Below, one piece after another: positions 24,113 to 33,914 of a stretch of 64,000 nt of DNA (position 1 is the stretch's first letter; the number at the start of each line of letters is the position of its first letter). The translations under genes were made by a program, and so were the position numbers. Source of the DNA: Hyphomicrobium sp. (GTDB taxonomy: Bacteria; Pseudomonadota; Alphaproteobacteria; Rhizobiales; Hyphomicrobiaceae); the NCBI RefSeq assembly GCF_009026145.1, contig NZ_WBUE01000016.1, positions 1 through 64,000 on the forward strand, read 5' to 3'. The notes under the pieces are model-generated. The model was not told the DNA's origin, searched no databases, and was given only the letters and a program-made list of their open reading frames with translations.

Positions 24113-25894
24113 GTGACCGCCCAACCGTTGCTTCCGAAGAACGCGCCGTTCACGCCGGAAGACATTGACGTTCTCAACAGCGTCGTAGCGCGCACGACGC
24201 CGCAGCAGCGTGCCTGGCTGGCCGGCTTCTTCGCCGGCTTCGAGGCCGCGCAGGCCGGGGCCCACCCGCAGCCGGCGGCTGCCGCCAAGCCGCGCCAGGC
24301 GCTCACCGTGCTCTACGCCAGCGAGAGCGGCAACGCCGAAGCCCTCGCCATGCGCACCAAGAAGCTGGCGCAGAAGCACGGGCTCGATGCGCGCGTCATC
24401 GACTTCGCCGATGCAGAGCTGAGCGTGCTCACCAGGGCCAAGAACCTCATGGTTTTCGCCTCGACCTGGGGCGAGGGTGATCCCCCCGGTCGCGCCGTCG
24501 ACTTCTACGCCGCGCTGATGGGCGATGGCGCGCCGCGCCTCGATGGCGTCCGCTTCGCCGTGCTGGCGTTGGGCGATACGGCGTATGCGCAGTTCTGCGC
24601 CACCGGCAAGGCGATCGATGCGCGCCTCGAGGCGCTGGGCGGCACGCGCGCCTTCGATCGCATCGACCTCGATCTCGACTATGCCAAGCAAGCGGCGGAG
24701 TGGACCGAGAAGGCACTGGGAGGGCTGGCGCCGGCCGATGCCGCGGGCACGGCGACCGTGGTGCACGTCGACTTCAAGGGCGGCGCACAGCTCGCCGAGG
24801 ATGATGAGCCGCAGTTCACCGCTGATAACCCACTCACCGGCGAGATCTCGACCCTCATCAACCTCAACGGCACCGGCTCGACGCGGGAGACCTGGCACGT
24901 CGAGATCGCGGCCGAGGCGCAGGGGTTCTCCTACCTGCCGGGTGACGCGGTCGGCGTCGTGCCGGAGAACGATCCGAACCTGGCGCTCGAGTTAGCCGAG
25001 GCGGTCGGCCTCGGCTCCGACGGGAGCGTCGTGCAGAAGCTGCGGGAGCGCTACGACATTACCACGCTGTCGCGCTCGCTCGTGGAGGCCTACGCCAAGC
25101 TCACGCAGCGCACCGATGTGAAGCAGCTGGCCGAGCCGCAAGCGTTCGCCGCCTTCGCCGAGGACCGGCAGCTCATCGACCTGTTCGAAACCTACCCTGA
25201 AAGGCTTGCGCCCGAGCAGCTGTTCGGCGTGCTACGGCCGCTCCCGGGGCGTCTCTACTCGGTCGCCTCCAGCCCCAAAGCGCACCCCGGCGAGGCGCAT
25301 CTGCTGGTCGGCGCCGTGCGCTGGCAGTCGCACGGCAAGAAGCGGGGCGGCGTCGCCTCGACCTACTTCGCCGACCGCCGCAAGGTGGGTGATGAGGTGC
25401 GCATCTATGTCAAGCCGAACCGCCACTTCCGGCTGCCCGACGACGGCAATCGCCCGATCATCATGATCGGCGCCGGCACCGGCGTGGCGCCCTATCGCGC
25501 CTTCATCGAGGAGCGTGTCGAGACCGCTGCCGCCGGCAAGAGCTGGCTGGTCTTCGGGGAGCGCAACTACACCAATGACTTCCTCTATCAGCTGGAGTGG
25601 CAGGAGCACTTGGAGTCGGGGGCGCTATCGCGCATAGACGTCGCCTTCTCGCGCGATCAGCCGGAGAAGATCTACGTGCAGCAGCGGCTGTGGGAATCCC
25701 GCACCGACCTCCTCAAGTGGGTCGAAGAAGGGGCACACATCTACGTGTGTGGCGACGAGAAGGGCATGGCGCGCGACGTCGACGTGATGCTCTCGCATAT
25801 TCTCGCCGAGACGGCGCGCGGCGATGACGAGGCGGGGCACGCCAAGCTGAAAGAACTAGCCAAGGCAGGCCGCTACCAGCGCGACGTATATTGA
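24113..25894 (+). CDS. cysJ: Sulfite reductase flavoprotein subunit CysJ
   Basis: The 593-residue diflavin reductase passes electrons from NADPH to the CysI hemoprotein. Domains in order are an FMN flavodoxin domain (LTVLYASESGNAEALA, then FASTWGEGDPPG and LALGDTAYAQF), a linker, the FAD domain (RLYSVASSP, GVASTYF) and the NADP domain (MIGAGTGVAPYRAFIEER, YVCGDEKGMARDVD), ending in the aromatic YQRDVY. The start is GTG 24113 after GGAGG. It is 13 bp from cysI. Confidence 0.95.
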   Translation: MTAQPLLPKNAPFTPEDIDVLNSVVARTTPQQRAWLAGFFAGFEAAQAGAHPQPAAAAKPRQALTVLYASESGNAEALAMRTKKLAQKHGLDARVIDFADAELSVLTRAKNLMVFASTWGEGDPPGRAVDFYAALMGDGAPRLDGVRFAVLALGDTAYAQFCATGKAIDARLEALGGTRAFDRIDLDLDYAKQAAEWTEKALGGLAPADAAGTATVVHVDFKGGAQLAEDDEPQFTADNPLTGEISTLINLNGTGSTRETWHVEIAAEAQGFSYLPGDAVGVVPENDPNLALELAEAVGLGSDGSVVQKLRERYDITTLSRSLVEAYAKLTQRTDVKQLAEPQAFAAFAEDRQLIDLFETYPERLAPEQLFGVLRPLPGRLYSVASSPKAHPGEAHLLVGAVRWQSHGKKRGGVASTYFADRRKVGDEVRIYVKPNRHFRLPDDGNRPIIMIGAGTGVAPYRAFIEERVETAAAGKSWLVFGERNYTNDFLYQLEWQEHLESGALSRIDVAFSRDQPEKIYVQQRLWESRTDLLKWVEEGAHIYVCGDEKGMARDVDVMLSHILAETARGDDEAGHAKLKELAKAGRYQRDVY

Positions 25895-25907
25895 GGAGAG
25901 AGCCGAC

Positions 25908-27653
25908 ATGACCGTCAAGCGTTCGCGCAACGAGTCCCTCAAGGAAAACAGCCGATTCCTGCGCGGGACCATCGCCGACGGTCTCACACTGCCCGCGACC
26001 GGCGCCATCGCCGAGGATGACACGCAGCTTCTGAAGTTCCACGGCTCCTACTTGCAGGATAACCGCGACGTTCGCGGTGAGCGCACGAAGAAGAAGCTCG
26101 AGAAAGCCTTCATCTTTATGGTCCGCCTGCGTATCCCGGGCGGCCTCGTCAAGCCGGAGCAGTGGCTCGCACTCGACCGCGTGGCGACTGACTACGCCAA
26201 CGGCTCGCTGCGCATCACAACGCGTGCCACCTTCCAGTTCCACGGCATCATCAAGTCGAACCTTAAACGCGCTATGCAGGCGATCAATGCGGTCGGCATC
26301 GACACCAAGGCGGCCTGCGGCGATGTCAACCGTGGCGTCATGTCGGTTGCCAATCCATACCTCTCCAAGGCGCACATGGAAGCCTATGAGCGCGCCAAGG
26401 ATGTGAGCAACCATCTCGTCCCGCGAAGCGGCGCCTATCACGAAATCTGGCTCGACGGCGCGCGCGTCGATGCCGATGGCAAGCCGATCAGGGCGGAGGA
26501 GAAGGAGCAAAAGGAGGAGGAGCCGATCTACGGCACCTTCTACCTGCCGCGCAAGTTCAAGATCGTTTTCGCCGTACCGCCCGACAACGACGTCGACGTG
26601 TTTGCCCACGACCTGGGTTTCATCGCCATCCTCGAGAAGGGGAAGATCGCGGGCTGGAACGTTACGGTCGGCGGCGGCATGGGCATGACCCATGGGGACC
26701 CCAAGACCTTCCCGCGCACCGGCGATGCGATGGGCTTCTGCGGCCCCGATCAAGTTGTCGAGGTGGCCGAGAGGGTCGTCACCGTCCAGCGCGACTGGGG
26801 AAACCGCGAGAACCGTGCCAACGCGCGTCTCAAGTACACAATCGAGACGCACGGGCTTGCCGCTTTCCGAGCCGAGGTCGAGCGCAGGCTCGGCTACGAG
26901 CTCGGCGAGCCACGTCCCTATCATTTCGACTCGACCGGCGACAGGATCGGCTGGCGGCAGGGCCGCGACAAGAAATGGCACCTGACGCTCTTCATCGAGA
27001 ACGGGCGCATCAAGGACAGGCCCGGCCATACGCTGCGCTCCGCCCTGCGCGAGATCGCTGAGTTCCACACCGGTGCCTTCGTGCTGACTAGCAATCAGAA
27101 CCTCATCATCGCCAACGTCTCCGCAACGGCGAAGGGAAGGATCGATGCTGTTCTGAAGGAGCACGGCATCGCCATCGGCAGCGAGCTGTCGGGCCTCAGG
27201 CGCAACAGCATGGCCTGCGTGGCGCTGCCGACCTGCGGGCTCGCGCTCGCCGAGAGCGAGCGTTTCCTGCCTGAGCTGCTGACGGCGCTCGAGGAGTCGC
27301 TCGACAAGGCCGGTCTCAAGGATGACGACATCGTCATCCGCATGACCGGTTGCCCCAACGGCTGCGCGCGGCCCTACCTCGCCGAGATCGGACTCGTCGG
27401 TCGCAATCCCGGGCTCTACAACCTCTATCTCGGCGCGGCGTTCAACGGCGAGCGGCTCAACAAGCTCTATGCCGAGGACGTCGACAAGGCGCGCATTGTG
27501 CGGCTGCTGGAGCCGATTTTCGAGCACTACGCCAAGGAGCGCGAGGAGGGCGAGCATTTCGGCGACTTCGCCATCCGCGCCGGTTACGTGCGGGCAACGA
27601 CTGCGGGCAATCGCTTCCACGCCGATCTCGCCTCGATCAAGGCCGCCAGCTGA
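25908..27653 (+). CDS. cysI: Sulfite reductase hemoprotein subunit CysI
   Basis: The 581-residue hemoprotein reduces sulfite to sulfide with siroheme and a 4Fe-4S cluster. The cluster and siroheme cysteines are in CVALPTC and TGCPNGC. The two ferredoxin-like repeats are visible (LRITTRATFQFHGI, and FVLTSNQNLIIANV). ATG 25908 follows GAGGAGAG. It ends the plus-strand cysGJI unit and converges with the TauE/SafE genes. Confidence 0.96.
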   Translation: MTVKRSRNESLKENSRFLRGTIADGLTLPATGAIAEDDTQLLKFHGSYLQDNRDVRGERTKKKLEKAFIFMVRLRIPGGLVKPEQWLALDRVATDYANGSLRITTRATFQFHGIIKSNLKRAMQAINAVGIDTKAACGDVNRGVMSVANPYLSKAHMEAYERAKDVSNHLVPRSGAYHEIWLDGARVDADGKPIRAEEKEQKEEEPIYGTFYLPRKFKIVFAVPPDNDVDVFAHDLGFIAILEKGKIAGWNVTVGGGMGMTHGDPKTFPRTGDAMGFCGPDQVVEVAERVVTVQRDWGNRENRANARLKYTIETHGLAAFRAEVERRLGYELGEPRPYHFDSTGDRIGWRQGRDKKWHLTLFIENGRIKDRPGHTLRSALREIAEFHTGAFVLTSNQNLIIANVSATAKGRIDAVLKEHGIAIGSELSGLRRNSMACVALPTCGLALAESERFLPELLTALEESLDKAGLKDDDIVIRMTGCPNGCARPYLAEIGLVGRNPGLYNLYLGAAFNGERLNKLYAEDVDKARIVRLLEPIFEHYAKEREEGEHFGDFAIRAGYVRATTAGNRFHADLASIKAAS

Positions 27654-27683
27654 TCCTGCAACGTTGCCTCGCGCTCTAGCGTC

Positions 27684-27706
27684 ATTCCGGCACTTGTTGC
27701 CGGGAT
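27684..27706. terminator. Hairpin between convergent cysI and TauE/SafE genes
   Basis: The stem ATTCCGGCA / TGCCGGGAT (27684-27692 with 27698-27706, one G-T pair) has a 5-base loop and lies in a 76-bp convergent gap. The sequence GTCATTCCGGC next to it resembles the start of common dispersed GTCATTCC repeats, so it could be both a repeat remnant and the shared terminator. Confidence 0.55.
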
Positions 27707-27729
27707 CCGGCCCGCGTCTGGCGTAACGG

Positions 27730-28536
27730 CTAGTGGCGGAGGGGGTTGAGGAGCGAGAAGGCAGCCCAGCAGAGCACCAGTGCCAGCACGACGCGCAACA
27801 CCCAGTCGGGCACCATGCCGGTGATGCGCGATCCGAGCGCGATGCCCGGCACCGAACCCAAGAGCAGCAGGCCGAGGATTTTGAGGTCGACGTTGCCCAT
27901 GCCGAAATGGCTGGCGCCGGCGAGGAAGGTGAGCGGTATGGCGTGCACGATGTCGGTGCCGACCAGGCGCCGCGCCGACAACGAATGGTAGAGCGCCGTG
28001 AGCGCCACTACGCCGATGGCGCCCGCCCCGACCGAGGTGAGTGCGACAAGGACGCCGAGGGTAAGGCCGAGAAAGAGCGTGGGGACCTGGCGCACCGATG
28101 GCGGCGCGTCGTGGTCGGGAGCGCGCATCGCATAACGCTTGATGACGGGGTAGGCGGCGACGCACAGCGCGCTAATGATCAGGGCGATCGCCAGCACCTT
28201 GCGGATGATCGCTGCCAGCACGTGGATGTCAGGCTCAGCGAGATAGATCCAGGACAGTACGACGGCAGCGCCTGGAAGGCTGCCGAGGGCGAGCCAGCGC
28301 ACGATCGGCCAGTTGACGTTGCCGAGCGCATGATGTCGCCAGGCGGCGCTCGCCTTGGTGATGGAGGCGAACAACAGGTCGGTGCCGACGGCGAGCACCG
28401 GCGAGATGCCGATGCCGGAGATGAGGAACGGCGTCATGAGCGAGCCGGCGCCTACGCCGGTGAGCCCGACGAGGAAGCCGACGGCGAACCCGCCAAATAC
28501 GATGATGGGCCAGGCGCCCGAATGTAGAAATTCCAT
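27730..28536 (-). CDS. TauE/SafE-family anion permease 1
   Basis: The 268-residue inner-membrane protein has about eight hydrophobic helices and the family's repeated glycine-rich starts (GFLVGLTGVGAGSLMTPFLI; VALTSVGAGAIGVVALTALY). Members export sulfite, organosulfonates or sulfoacetate, or import sulfate-like anions. It is the last gene of the minus-strand sulfate assimilation unit, next to a second family member, so sulfite efflux during imbalance between APS reductase and sulfite reductase is a reasonable guess. Confidence 0.88.
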   Translation of the reverse strand: MEFLHSGAWPIIVFGGFAVGFLVGLTGVGAGSLMTPFLISGIGISPVLAVGTDLLFASITKASAAWRHHALGNVNWPIVRWLALGSLPGAAVVLSWIYLAEPDIHVLAAIIRKVLAIALIISALCVAAYPVIKRYAMRAPDHDAPPSVRQVPTLFLGLTLGVLVALTSVGAGAIGVVALTALYHSLSARRLVGTDIVHAIPLTFLAGASHFGMGNVDLKILGLLLLGSVPGIALGSRITGMVPDWVLRVVLALVLCWAAFSLLNPLRH

Positions 28537-28630
28537 TTACGACAGGCTCGTGATCGCGTTCCGGGCGCCTCAGGGCGCGACCTTATCTGTTATCTTGGCT
28601 GGTTCAACCGCGGATCGCGGCGCGAGGGGC

Positions 28631-29374
28631 CTAAGAGAGGACACTGACGATATTCCGCAGGCTTAGGATGGCCACGACGCAGCCGACGATGATCATTAGC
28701 ACCTCGTCGGGGAGCATTTTGGCCGCGTAGGCCGCGAACGGCGCCGCTACGACGCCGCCGATGATCAGGCCAGCGATGATCGGCCACAGCTCGAGGCCGA
28801 TGGTCGCGACGAAAGTCGCCGAGATGGTAAAGGTGACGAAGAACTCCGCCAGATTGACCGAGCCGATGGCGTAGCGCGGCGTCGTGCCCTGCCCGATGAG
28901 GCTCGAGGTGACGATCGGCCCCCAGCCGCCGCCGCCGATGGAATCCAGAAGTCCGCCGACGAAGCCGAGCGGCGCCACACGCGAGGGCTCGGTTCCTGGC
29001 GAGACGCGCTGGCTGAGGGCCTTCCAAACGATCAGAAGCCCGATGAGCAGCAAATAGCCGCTGATGAACGGCTTGATCTTCTCGCCCGGCAAATTGGTCA
29101 GCAGGTAGGCGCCGATGGCGCCGCCGATCATGCCTGGCAGCGCGAGCCGCAGCAGCAGCTTGCGGTCGACATTGCCGAGGCGCCAGTGGGACGCGCCCGA
29201 GGCTGCCGTGGTGAAAGTCTCGGCGGCGTGGACGCAGGCGCTTGTCGTCGCCGGCGGAACGCCGAGGCTCAGCAGCACCGAGGAGGAGATTACGCCGTAG
29301 GCCATGCCGATGGCCCCGTCGACCATCTGCGCCGCGAAGCCGACGGCCACGAACAGGAGCAGATCATCCCACAT
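28631..29374 (-). CDS. TauE/SafE-family anion permease 2
   Basis: The 247-residue membrane protein has FAAQMVDGAIGMAYGVISSSVLLSLG and GFVGGLLDSIGGGGWGPIVTSSL, the two family repeats. It lies between cysN and the first permease gene on the same strand, with 87 bp to cysN and 94 bp to the next gene. The two permeases are only distantly similar, so they are not a recent duplication. Sulfate uptake or sulfite export are both possible. Confidence 0.88.
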   Translation of the reverse strand: MWDDLLLFVAVGFAAQMVDGAIGMAYGVISSSVLLSLGVPPATTSACVHAAETFTTAASGASHWRLGNVDRKLLLRLALPGMIGGAIGAYLLTNLPGEKIKPFISGYLLLIGLLIVWKALSQRVSPGTEPSRVAPLGFVGGLLDSIGGGGWGPIVTSSLIGQGTTPRYAIGSVNLAEFFVTFTISATFVATIGLELWPIIAGLIIGGVVAAPFAAYAAKMLPDEVLMIIVGCVVAILSLRNIVSVLS

Positions 29375-29461
29375 CGTGTTGGCTCACACCTTCTCAGCTC
29401 TGGGTCCGCAAGCTTGATATAACGGATGCCGGACACAGGGCACGGCTGGTTGGAAGAGCCG

Positions 29462-30931
29462 TTAAAGCTCGATTTTCACCGGAATGCCGGCAGCGTGCAG
29501 CAGCAACGCCGCCTCGCTGGCGCGGCGCTGGAACTCGCGGCGGTCGTCATCGCTGTCGCCCAGGTCGCGGCATAGCCCGCGCTCCAATAGCTCGCGCGTC
29601 AGCCGGAAGGCGGAATCGTTGGCGGCATCGCCGGCCGTGGCCCTAGCAATCACGCCGCCCGCAACCGAGGCACCGGTTACCGCGTCGATGATGAGGAAGG
29701 AGCCCGTTGGCTGATTGTCGGCGAATTTATCGACGGCCACCGGGCGCCCCAACGTGATCGAGGCGATGGCGATGTCATTGACGGCACACTTCTCGGACGG
29801 CTGCGCGGCAAGGGTCTCGAGATCGAGCAGCGACCTGATGCTGAGCGTCGAAATGGGGGCCAGATCGGTGGCGGTGCGCAGGAAGTAGCCGGCGTTCGGA
29901 TCGAACGGCGTCTCCCACAGCCACACAATGCGGGCCTCGAGCTGCGCCGCCACTGTTGGCAGACTGTCCGCGGCCGATAGGACGGCGCCGCGTGCCACGT
30001 CGATGTCCGCGTCGAGCTGCAGGGCGACGGCCTGGCCCTGCTTGGCGATCTCGAGGTCGCGGTCCATGGTGGCGATGCGCAACACGTGCGCGCTCTGCCC
30101 GCTCAGCGCGTCGGTGATGCGGTCGCCAACGCAAATGCAGCCAGAGGAGACCGTGCCGGCGAGGCCGCGAAAATCGAGGCCATCGCGGAGGACGGTTTGG
30201 ACCGGCATGCGGAATGGGCCGCGTGCGGTGACGTCGCGCGAGGGGATGCGCTCGAGATGCTCGAGCAGGTGCGGCCCGGCGTACCAGGGCATGTGCTCGG
30301 ACTTGCGGGCGACGTTGTCGCCGCCGACGGCGGAGACGGGAATGGCGATCGCCTCGCGGAAGCCGAAGCGCAGTGCCAGCTCGCGGAAGTCCGCCTCGAT
30401 GGCGCGGAACTTGTCCTGCGACCAGTCGACGAGATCCATCTTGTTGACGGCAAGGATGAGGCGCTTGACGCCGACGATGTCGAGGATGGCGGCGTGGCGG
30501 CGCGTCTGCCGCTTCACGCCGTGGCGCGCATCGACCAGCATGATGGCGACGTCGGCGTGCGAGGCGCCCGACGCCATGTTGCGCGTGTACTGCTCGTGCC
30601 CGGGGCTGTCGATGACGACGAAGCGGCGCGTTTCGGTATCGAAGTAGCGCCAGGCAATGTCGATGGTGATGCCTTGCTCGCGCTCGGCGACGAGGCCGTC
30701 GAGCAGCAGGCTGAAGTCCGGGTGCGCGCCGCCGGTCGCCGCGTTCGACGAGCGGTTGATAGTCTCGCGCTGGTCGTCATAGAGGTCGGAGGCGTCCCAC
30801 AGCAGGCGCCCGATCAACGTCGACTTGCCGTCGTCGACGGAGCCGCACGTCAAGAGGTGCAGGATGCCGTTGAGCTCCTGGTTGAATGCGGGCGCCAGAT
30901 CCTCGCGCCGGATAGCCGTCAGCGCAGTCAT
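29462..30931 (-). CDS. cysN: Sulfate adenylyltransferase GTPase subunit CysN
   Basis: The 489-residue GTPase drives APS formation with CysD. G-domain motifs are GSVDDGKST (30-38), DSPGHEQY and NKMD, followed by two beta-barrel domains. There is no C-terminal APS kinase (CysC) domain; the protein ends about 60 residues after the barrel in a short helical tail. The start codon shares one base with the cysD stop. Confidence 0.96.
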   Translation of the reverse strand: MTALTAIRREDLAPAFNQELNGILHLLTCGSVDDGKSTLIGRLLWDASDLYDDQRETINRSSNAATGGAHPDFSLLLDGLVAEREQGITIDIAWRYFDTETRRFVVIDSPGHEQYTRNMASGASHADVAIMLVDARHGVKRQTRRHAAILDIVGVKRLILAVNKMDLVDWSQDKFRAIEADFRELALRFGFREAIAIPVSAVGGDNVARKSEHMPWYAGPHLLEHLERIPSRDVTARGPFRMPVQTVLRDGLDFRGLAGTVSSGCICVGDRITDALSGQSAHVLRIATMDRDLEIAKQGQAVALQLDADIDVARGAVLSAADSLPTVAAQLEARIVWLWETPFDPNAGYFLRTATDLAPISTLSIRSLLDLETLAAQPSEKCAVNDIAIASITLGRPVAVDKFADNQPTGSFLIIDAVTGASVAGGVIARATAGDAANDSAFRLTRELLERGLCRDLGDSDDDRREFQRRASEAALLLHAAGIPVKIEL

Positions 30932-31836
30932 CAGAAGTAGCCTTCCTGCTTCTTGCGCTCCATGGCGCCCGTCTGATCATGGTCGATGAGCCGTCCCTGG
31001 CGCTCGGATGTGCGCGCGCCGAGCGTCTCTTCGACGACGCTGTCGAGGCCGGCCGCCGTCGAAAGCACGGCGGCGGTGAGCGGCCAGCAGCCGAGCGTGC
31101 GGAAGCGCACGCTCTTCATCTGCGGAACCTCGCCGGGCTGCAGCGGTAGTCGATCGTCGTCGACGACTAGCAACTGGCCATTGCGTACGATGGTGGGGCG
31201 GCGGGCGGCGAAGTAGAGCGGCACGACTTCCAGCTTCTCGCGGGCGATGTAGCGCCACACGTCGCGCTCGGTCCAGTTGGAGAGCGGGAAGACGCGCACC
31301 GTCTCGCCGGGGCCGAGGCGTCCGTTGAGCAGGTTCCACATCTCCGGGCGCTGGCGGCGCGGGTCCCAACGATGGCCGGGTGAGCGGAAGGAGAAGACGC
31401 GCTCCTTGGCGCGCGAGCTCTCCTCGTCGCGGCGCGCGCCGCCGAAGGCGGCATCGAAGCCGTACTTGTCGAGCGCCTGCTTCAGCGGCTGCGTCTTCAT
31501 CACGTCGGTGTAGACGGACGGTGCGTAGTCGTACGGGTTGATGCCGCGCTTCAGCCCTTCCTCGTTGACGTGCACGATGAGATCGAGGTCGAAGTCCTGC
31601 ACCGTCTTGTCGCGGAAGGCGATCATGTCGCGGAACTTCCACGTCGTGTCGATGTGCAGCAGCGGGAATGGTGGCTTCTGCGGCCAGAATGCCTTGCGCG
31701 CCAGATGCAGAAGCACCGTCGAGTCCTTGCCGATCGAATACATCAGCACCGGCTTGCGGAACTGCGCCGCAGCTTCGCGGAAAATATGGATCGACTCGGC
31801 CTCGAGCATGTCGAGGTGCGAGAACTCCGCAGTCAT
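30931..31836 (-). CDS. cysD: Sulfate adenylyltransferase catalytic subunit CysD
   Basis: The 301-residue PP-loop enzyme transfers AMP from ATP to sulfate. Features are [19 protein letters not shown] (PP-loop), [18 protein letters not shown] and [15 protein letters not shown] 31836 overlaps the cysH stop by 4 bp; the open frame starts 14 codons earlier, inside cysH. It forms a heterodimer with CysN. Confidence 0.96.
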   Translation of the reverse strand: MTAEFSHLDMLEAESIHIFREAAAQFRKPVLMYSIGKDSTVLLHLARKAFWPQKPPFPLLHIDTTWKFRDMIAFRDKTVQDFDLDLIVHVNEEGLKRGINPYDYAPSVYTDVMKTQPLKQALDKYGFDAAFGGARRDEESSRAKERVFSFRSPGHRWDPRRQRPEMWNLLNGRLGPGETVRVFPLSNWTERDVWRYIAREKLEVVPLYFAARRPTIVRNGQLLVVDDDRLPLQPGEVPQMKSVRFRTLGCWPLTAAVLSTAAGLDSVVEETLGARTSERQGRLIDHDQTGAMERKKQEGYF

Positions 31837-32651
31837 GCGGCAGCATCCTTCTGACGGGGCCTGTTGTGCAGGCCGCATTCCTTACCGTCTTCGTTCTCCC
31901 ACCACCAGCGACCGGCGCGGATATCCTCGCCGGGCTTGATGGCGCGCGTGCATGGCTGGCAGCCGATGGAGGGGAAACCGCGGGCGTGCAATGGATTGAC
32001 CGGAACGTTGTTGGCGGCGACGTAGGCCTCGAGCTGCTCGAGGCTCCAGTCGGCGATGGGGTTCAGTTTGACAAGGGCGTTCTCGCTGTCCCATGCGGCA
32101 AAGGGCACATGGGCACGGCCGGCCGACTGCTCGCGCCGCAGGCCGGTGACCCAACCGGCGGCGCCGGCGAGGGCGCGCTTCAAAGGCCTCACCTTGCGCA
32201 CCTCACAGCACGCCTTGCGGTTCTCCACCGCAAGGCGGAACCCATAGATGCCGTCGCGCGCCACCAGCTCCTCGACCTCACGCGCATCGGGGAACATGAC
32301 GCGGATCTTAAGGCCGTAGCGGTTCTCGCTGGCTTCCAGCGTTTCGAGCGTCTCGGGAAAATGGCGCCCGGTGTCGAGGGTGAAGACATCGATTGCCGCG
32401 CCGCTCGTCGCGATGGCATTGAGCACGGCCTGGTCCTCGATGCCGAGGCTGGTCGAAAAGGTAACGCGGCCGGGCACCGAGCGGGTGATCTCCAATAGGC
32501 GCTCCTCGAGGCCGCCGATGGCCGCCAACCGCCGGTCGAGCGCTATCGCCTCGACCGCCATGTCGGGCGGCGCGGCGCGGGCAGTGCGCAGGGGAGGCCG
32601 GGCGCCCCGCGCCCCTCTGGCGCCGCGCCCAGTGGAGGTTTTCGTCGGCAT
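31833..32651 (-). CDS. cysH: Adenylyl-sulfate (APS) reductase, CysH family
   Basis: The 272-residue reductase carries both cysteine pairs that bind a 4Fe-4S cluster in APS reductases (Cys148-Cys149 in ACCEVRK; Cys231 and Cys234 in GCQPC) and the catalytic cysteine in ECGLH (Cys258). This points to APS rather than PAPS as substrate and fits the absence of cysC. ATG 32651 follows AAGGG; the first 30 residues are basic, and an internal ATG at 32561 is an alternative. It is first in the cysH-cysD-cysN-permease unit. Confidence 0.94.
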   Translation of the reverse strand: MPTKTSTGRGARGARGARPPLRTARAAPPDMAVEAIALDRRLAAIGGLEERLLEITRSVPGRVTFSTSLGIEDQAVLNAIATSGAAIDVFTLDTGRHFPETLETLEASENRYGLKIRVMFPDAREVEELVARDGIYGFRLAVENRKACCEVRKVRPLKRALAGAAGWVTGLRREQSAGRAHVPFAAWDSENALVKLNPIADWSLEQLEAYVAANNVPVNPLHARGFPSIGCQPCTRAIKPGEDIRAGRWWWENEDGKECGLHNRPRQKDAAA

Positions 32652-33306
32652 CTTGAACCCTTGGCTGGAGCCCCGAAAATAGGGGAAACCGAATTCTACT
32701 TAAAGCGTCTGCCCTAAATAAAAATAGGATCGCATTCCAGATGGTGGGGCGCGGAGAAAATTTTTCCCAAGCGCGAGCTTCGTGGAACGGTGTGCCGCCC
32801 ACATCGGGATGGACTCTCGAAGGCAAGGCGCACGCCCAGATCGTGTCGGCCGCCGGCTGCAGCCTAGGGCAGTGCAAAGGGCGACCGGGTTGGGGAGAGA
32901 GCCATGCACAACTTGTGCGCAAACCACATGTCGCACCCGTCCATTTCCCCCGCCACGAAGCGCGAATCAGTGTCTCAGCAATTCGAGCATCGGGACCGGC
33001 AATTCAAGTCACAGATTTATCGCAGGATGTGTGCCCGAGTTGCTCCGGCGAAAATATGGGGATGAATTAGATATGAAGAAAATGCTTATACTTCCGAGGC
33101 TTATTTCCTGCCATTTAATGTGGACATCCGCGTGACATTCCGGCCTCTGCAGCATCGGCTGAATAATGCCCCTGGCGAGTTGGTTAACAGATGGTATTCT
33201 CGCGACCGCTTCGTGATGGAGCCGGACATGAAGAGGGCTCTTCCATGTTCCAGCCCCTGGGCGAGGCAGCAAAAAGCAAACGTTGAGCAAGTAGCGGGGT
33301 ACCACA
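32652..33306. other. Intergenic region between cysH and the cold-shock gene
   Basis: No gene is supported in these 655 bp. Near cysH there is a CCCC-gaaaata-GGGG hairpin in the leader (32671-32685), the 10-mer AATTCTACTT at 32692-32701 also found before cysG, and CCTA-N8-TAGG close by, which together mark the likely cysH promoter. The part at about 33040-33200 is AT-rich and may form a long leader for the cold-shock gene. A 20-codon frame at 33073 has no support. Confidence 0.5.
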
Positions 33307-33906
33307 ATGGGGGATTCCTCTAAGCGTCCCGATTTTCCGCAGTTCGACCCACCCGTCGATATGACGAGGGAACGGGCCGAAGAAGCCGGGATCGAGGTCT
33401 TCGAGGTTGTCGGATCAATTAAATGGTTTGATGCATCAAAGGGTTACGGTTTCATAGTGCCCGACAACGGGCTCGCCGACATCCTGCTCCACGTCACCTG
33501 CCTGCGGGCGGGTGGCTATCAGACGGCCTACGAGGGAGCGCGCGTGCACGCCGAAGTCCTGCGCCGGCCGAAAGGCATGCAGGCGTTCCGCATCCTCAGC
33601 ATGGACGAGAGCACGGCCATCCATCCCTCGCAGCTGCCGCAGCGGACGCACGTCATCGTCACGCCGGAAAGCGACTGGGAGCGGGCCATGGTCAAGTGGT
33701 TCAACCGGGTGCGCGGTTTCGGCTTCTTGACGCGCGGCGAGGGAACGCCCGACGTATTCGTGCACATGGAAACGCTGCGGCGCTTCGGTTTCACGGAGCT
33801 GCGTCCGGGTCAGATGGTGATGGTGCGCTGGGGCCACGGCTCGAAGGGCTGCATGGCTGCCGAGCTCAGGCCCGACGGACAACCCGGACTGCCGCCAACG
33901 CACTGA
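33307..33906 (+). CDS. Twin cold-shock-domain protein
   Basis: The 199-residue protein has two cold-shock domains, about residues 33-100 and 122-190. Each has the start and RNP1-like core: GSIKWFDASKGYGFIVPDN in the first and MVKWFNRVRGFGFLTRGEG with DVFVHMETLRRFG in the second. Such double-domain CspA-type proteins are common in alphaproteobacteria and bind single-stranded RNA or DNA. It is followed after 8 bp by the DUF192 gene, so the two are probably cotranscribed. Confidence 0.93.
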   Translation: MGDSSKRPDFPQFDPPVDMTRERAEEAGIEVFEVVGSIKWFDASKGYGFIVPDNGLADILLHVTCLRAGGYQTAYEGARVHAEVLRRPKGMQAFRILSMDESTAIHPSQLPQRTHVIVTPESDWERAMVKWFNRVRGFGFLTRGEGTPDVFVHMETLRRFGFTELRPGQMVMVRWGHGSKGCMAAELRPDGQPGLPPTH

Positions 33907-33914
33907 CAAGGGCG

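Noticed and set aside
22550..24898. Open frame of 782 codons on the minus strand
   Set aside because: It lies antisense to cysG and cysJ, is rich in Arg, Gly, Asp and His, has no recognisable domain, and is explained by GC-rich third positions of the real genes.
25713..27620. Open frame of 635 codons on the minus strand
   Set aside because: It is antisense to cysI, which has clear sulfite reductase motifs; the antisense product has no domain and a shadow-like composition.
33073..33135. 20-codon ORF upstream of the cold-shock gene
   Set aside because: No clear ribosome binding site; such short frames are expected by chance in AT-rich DNA.
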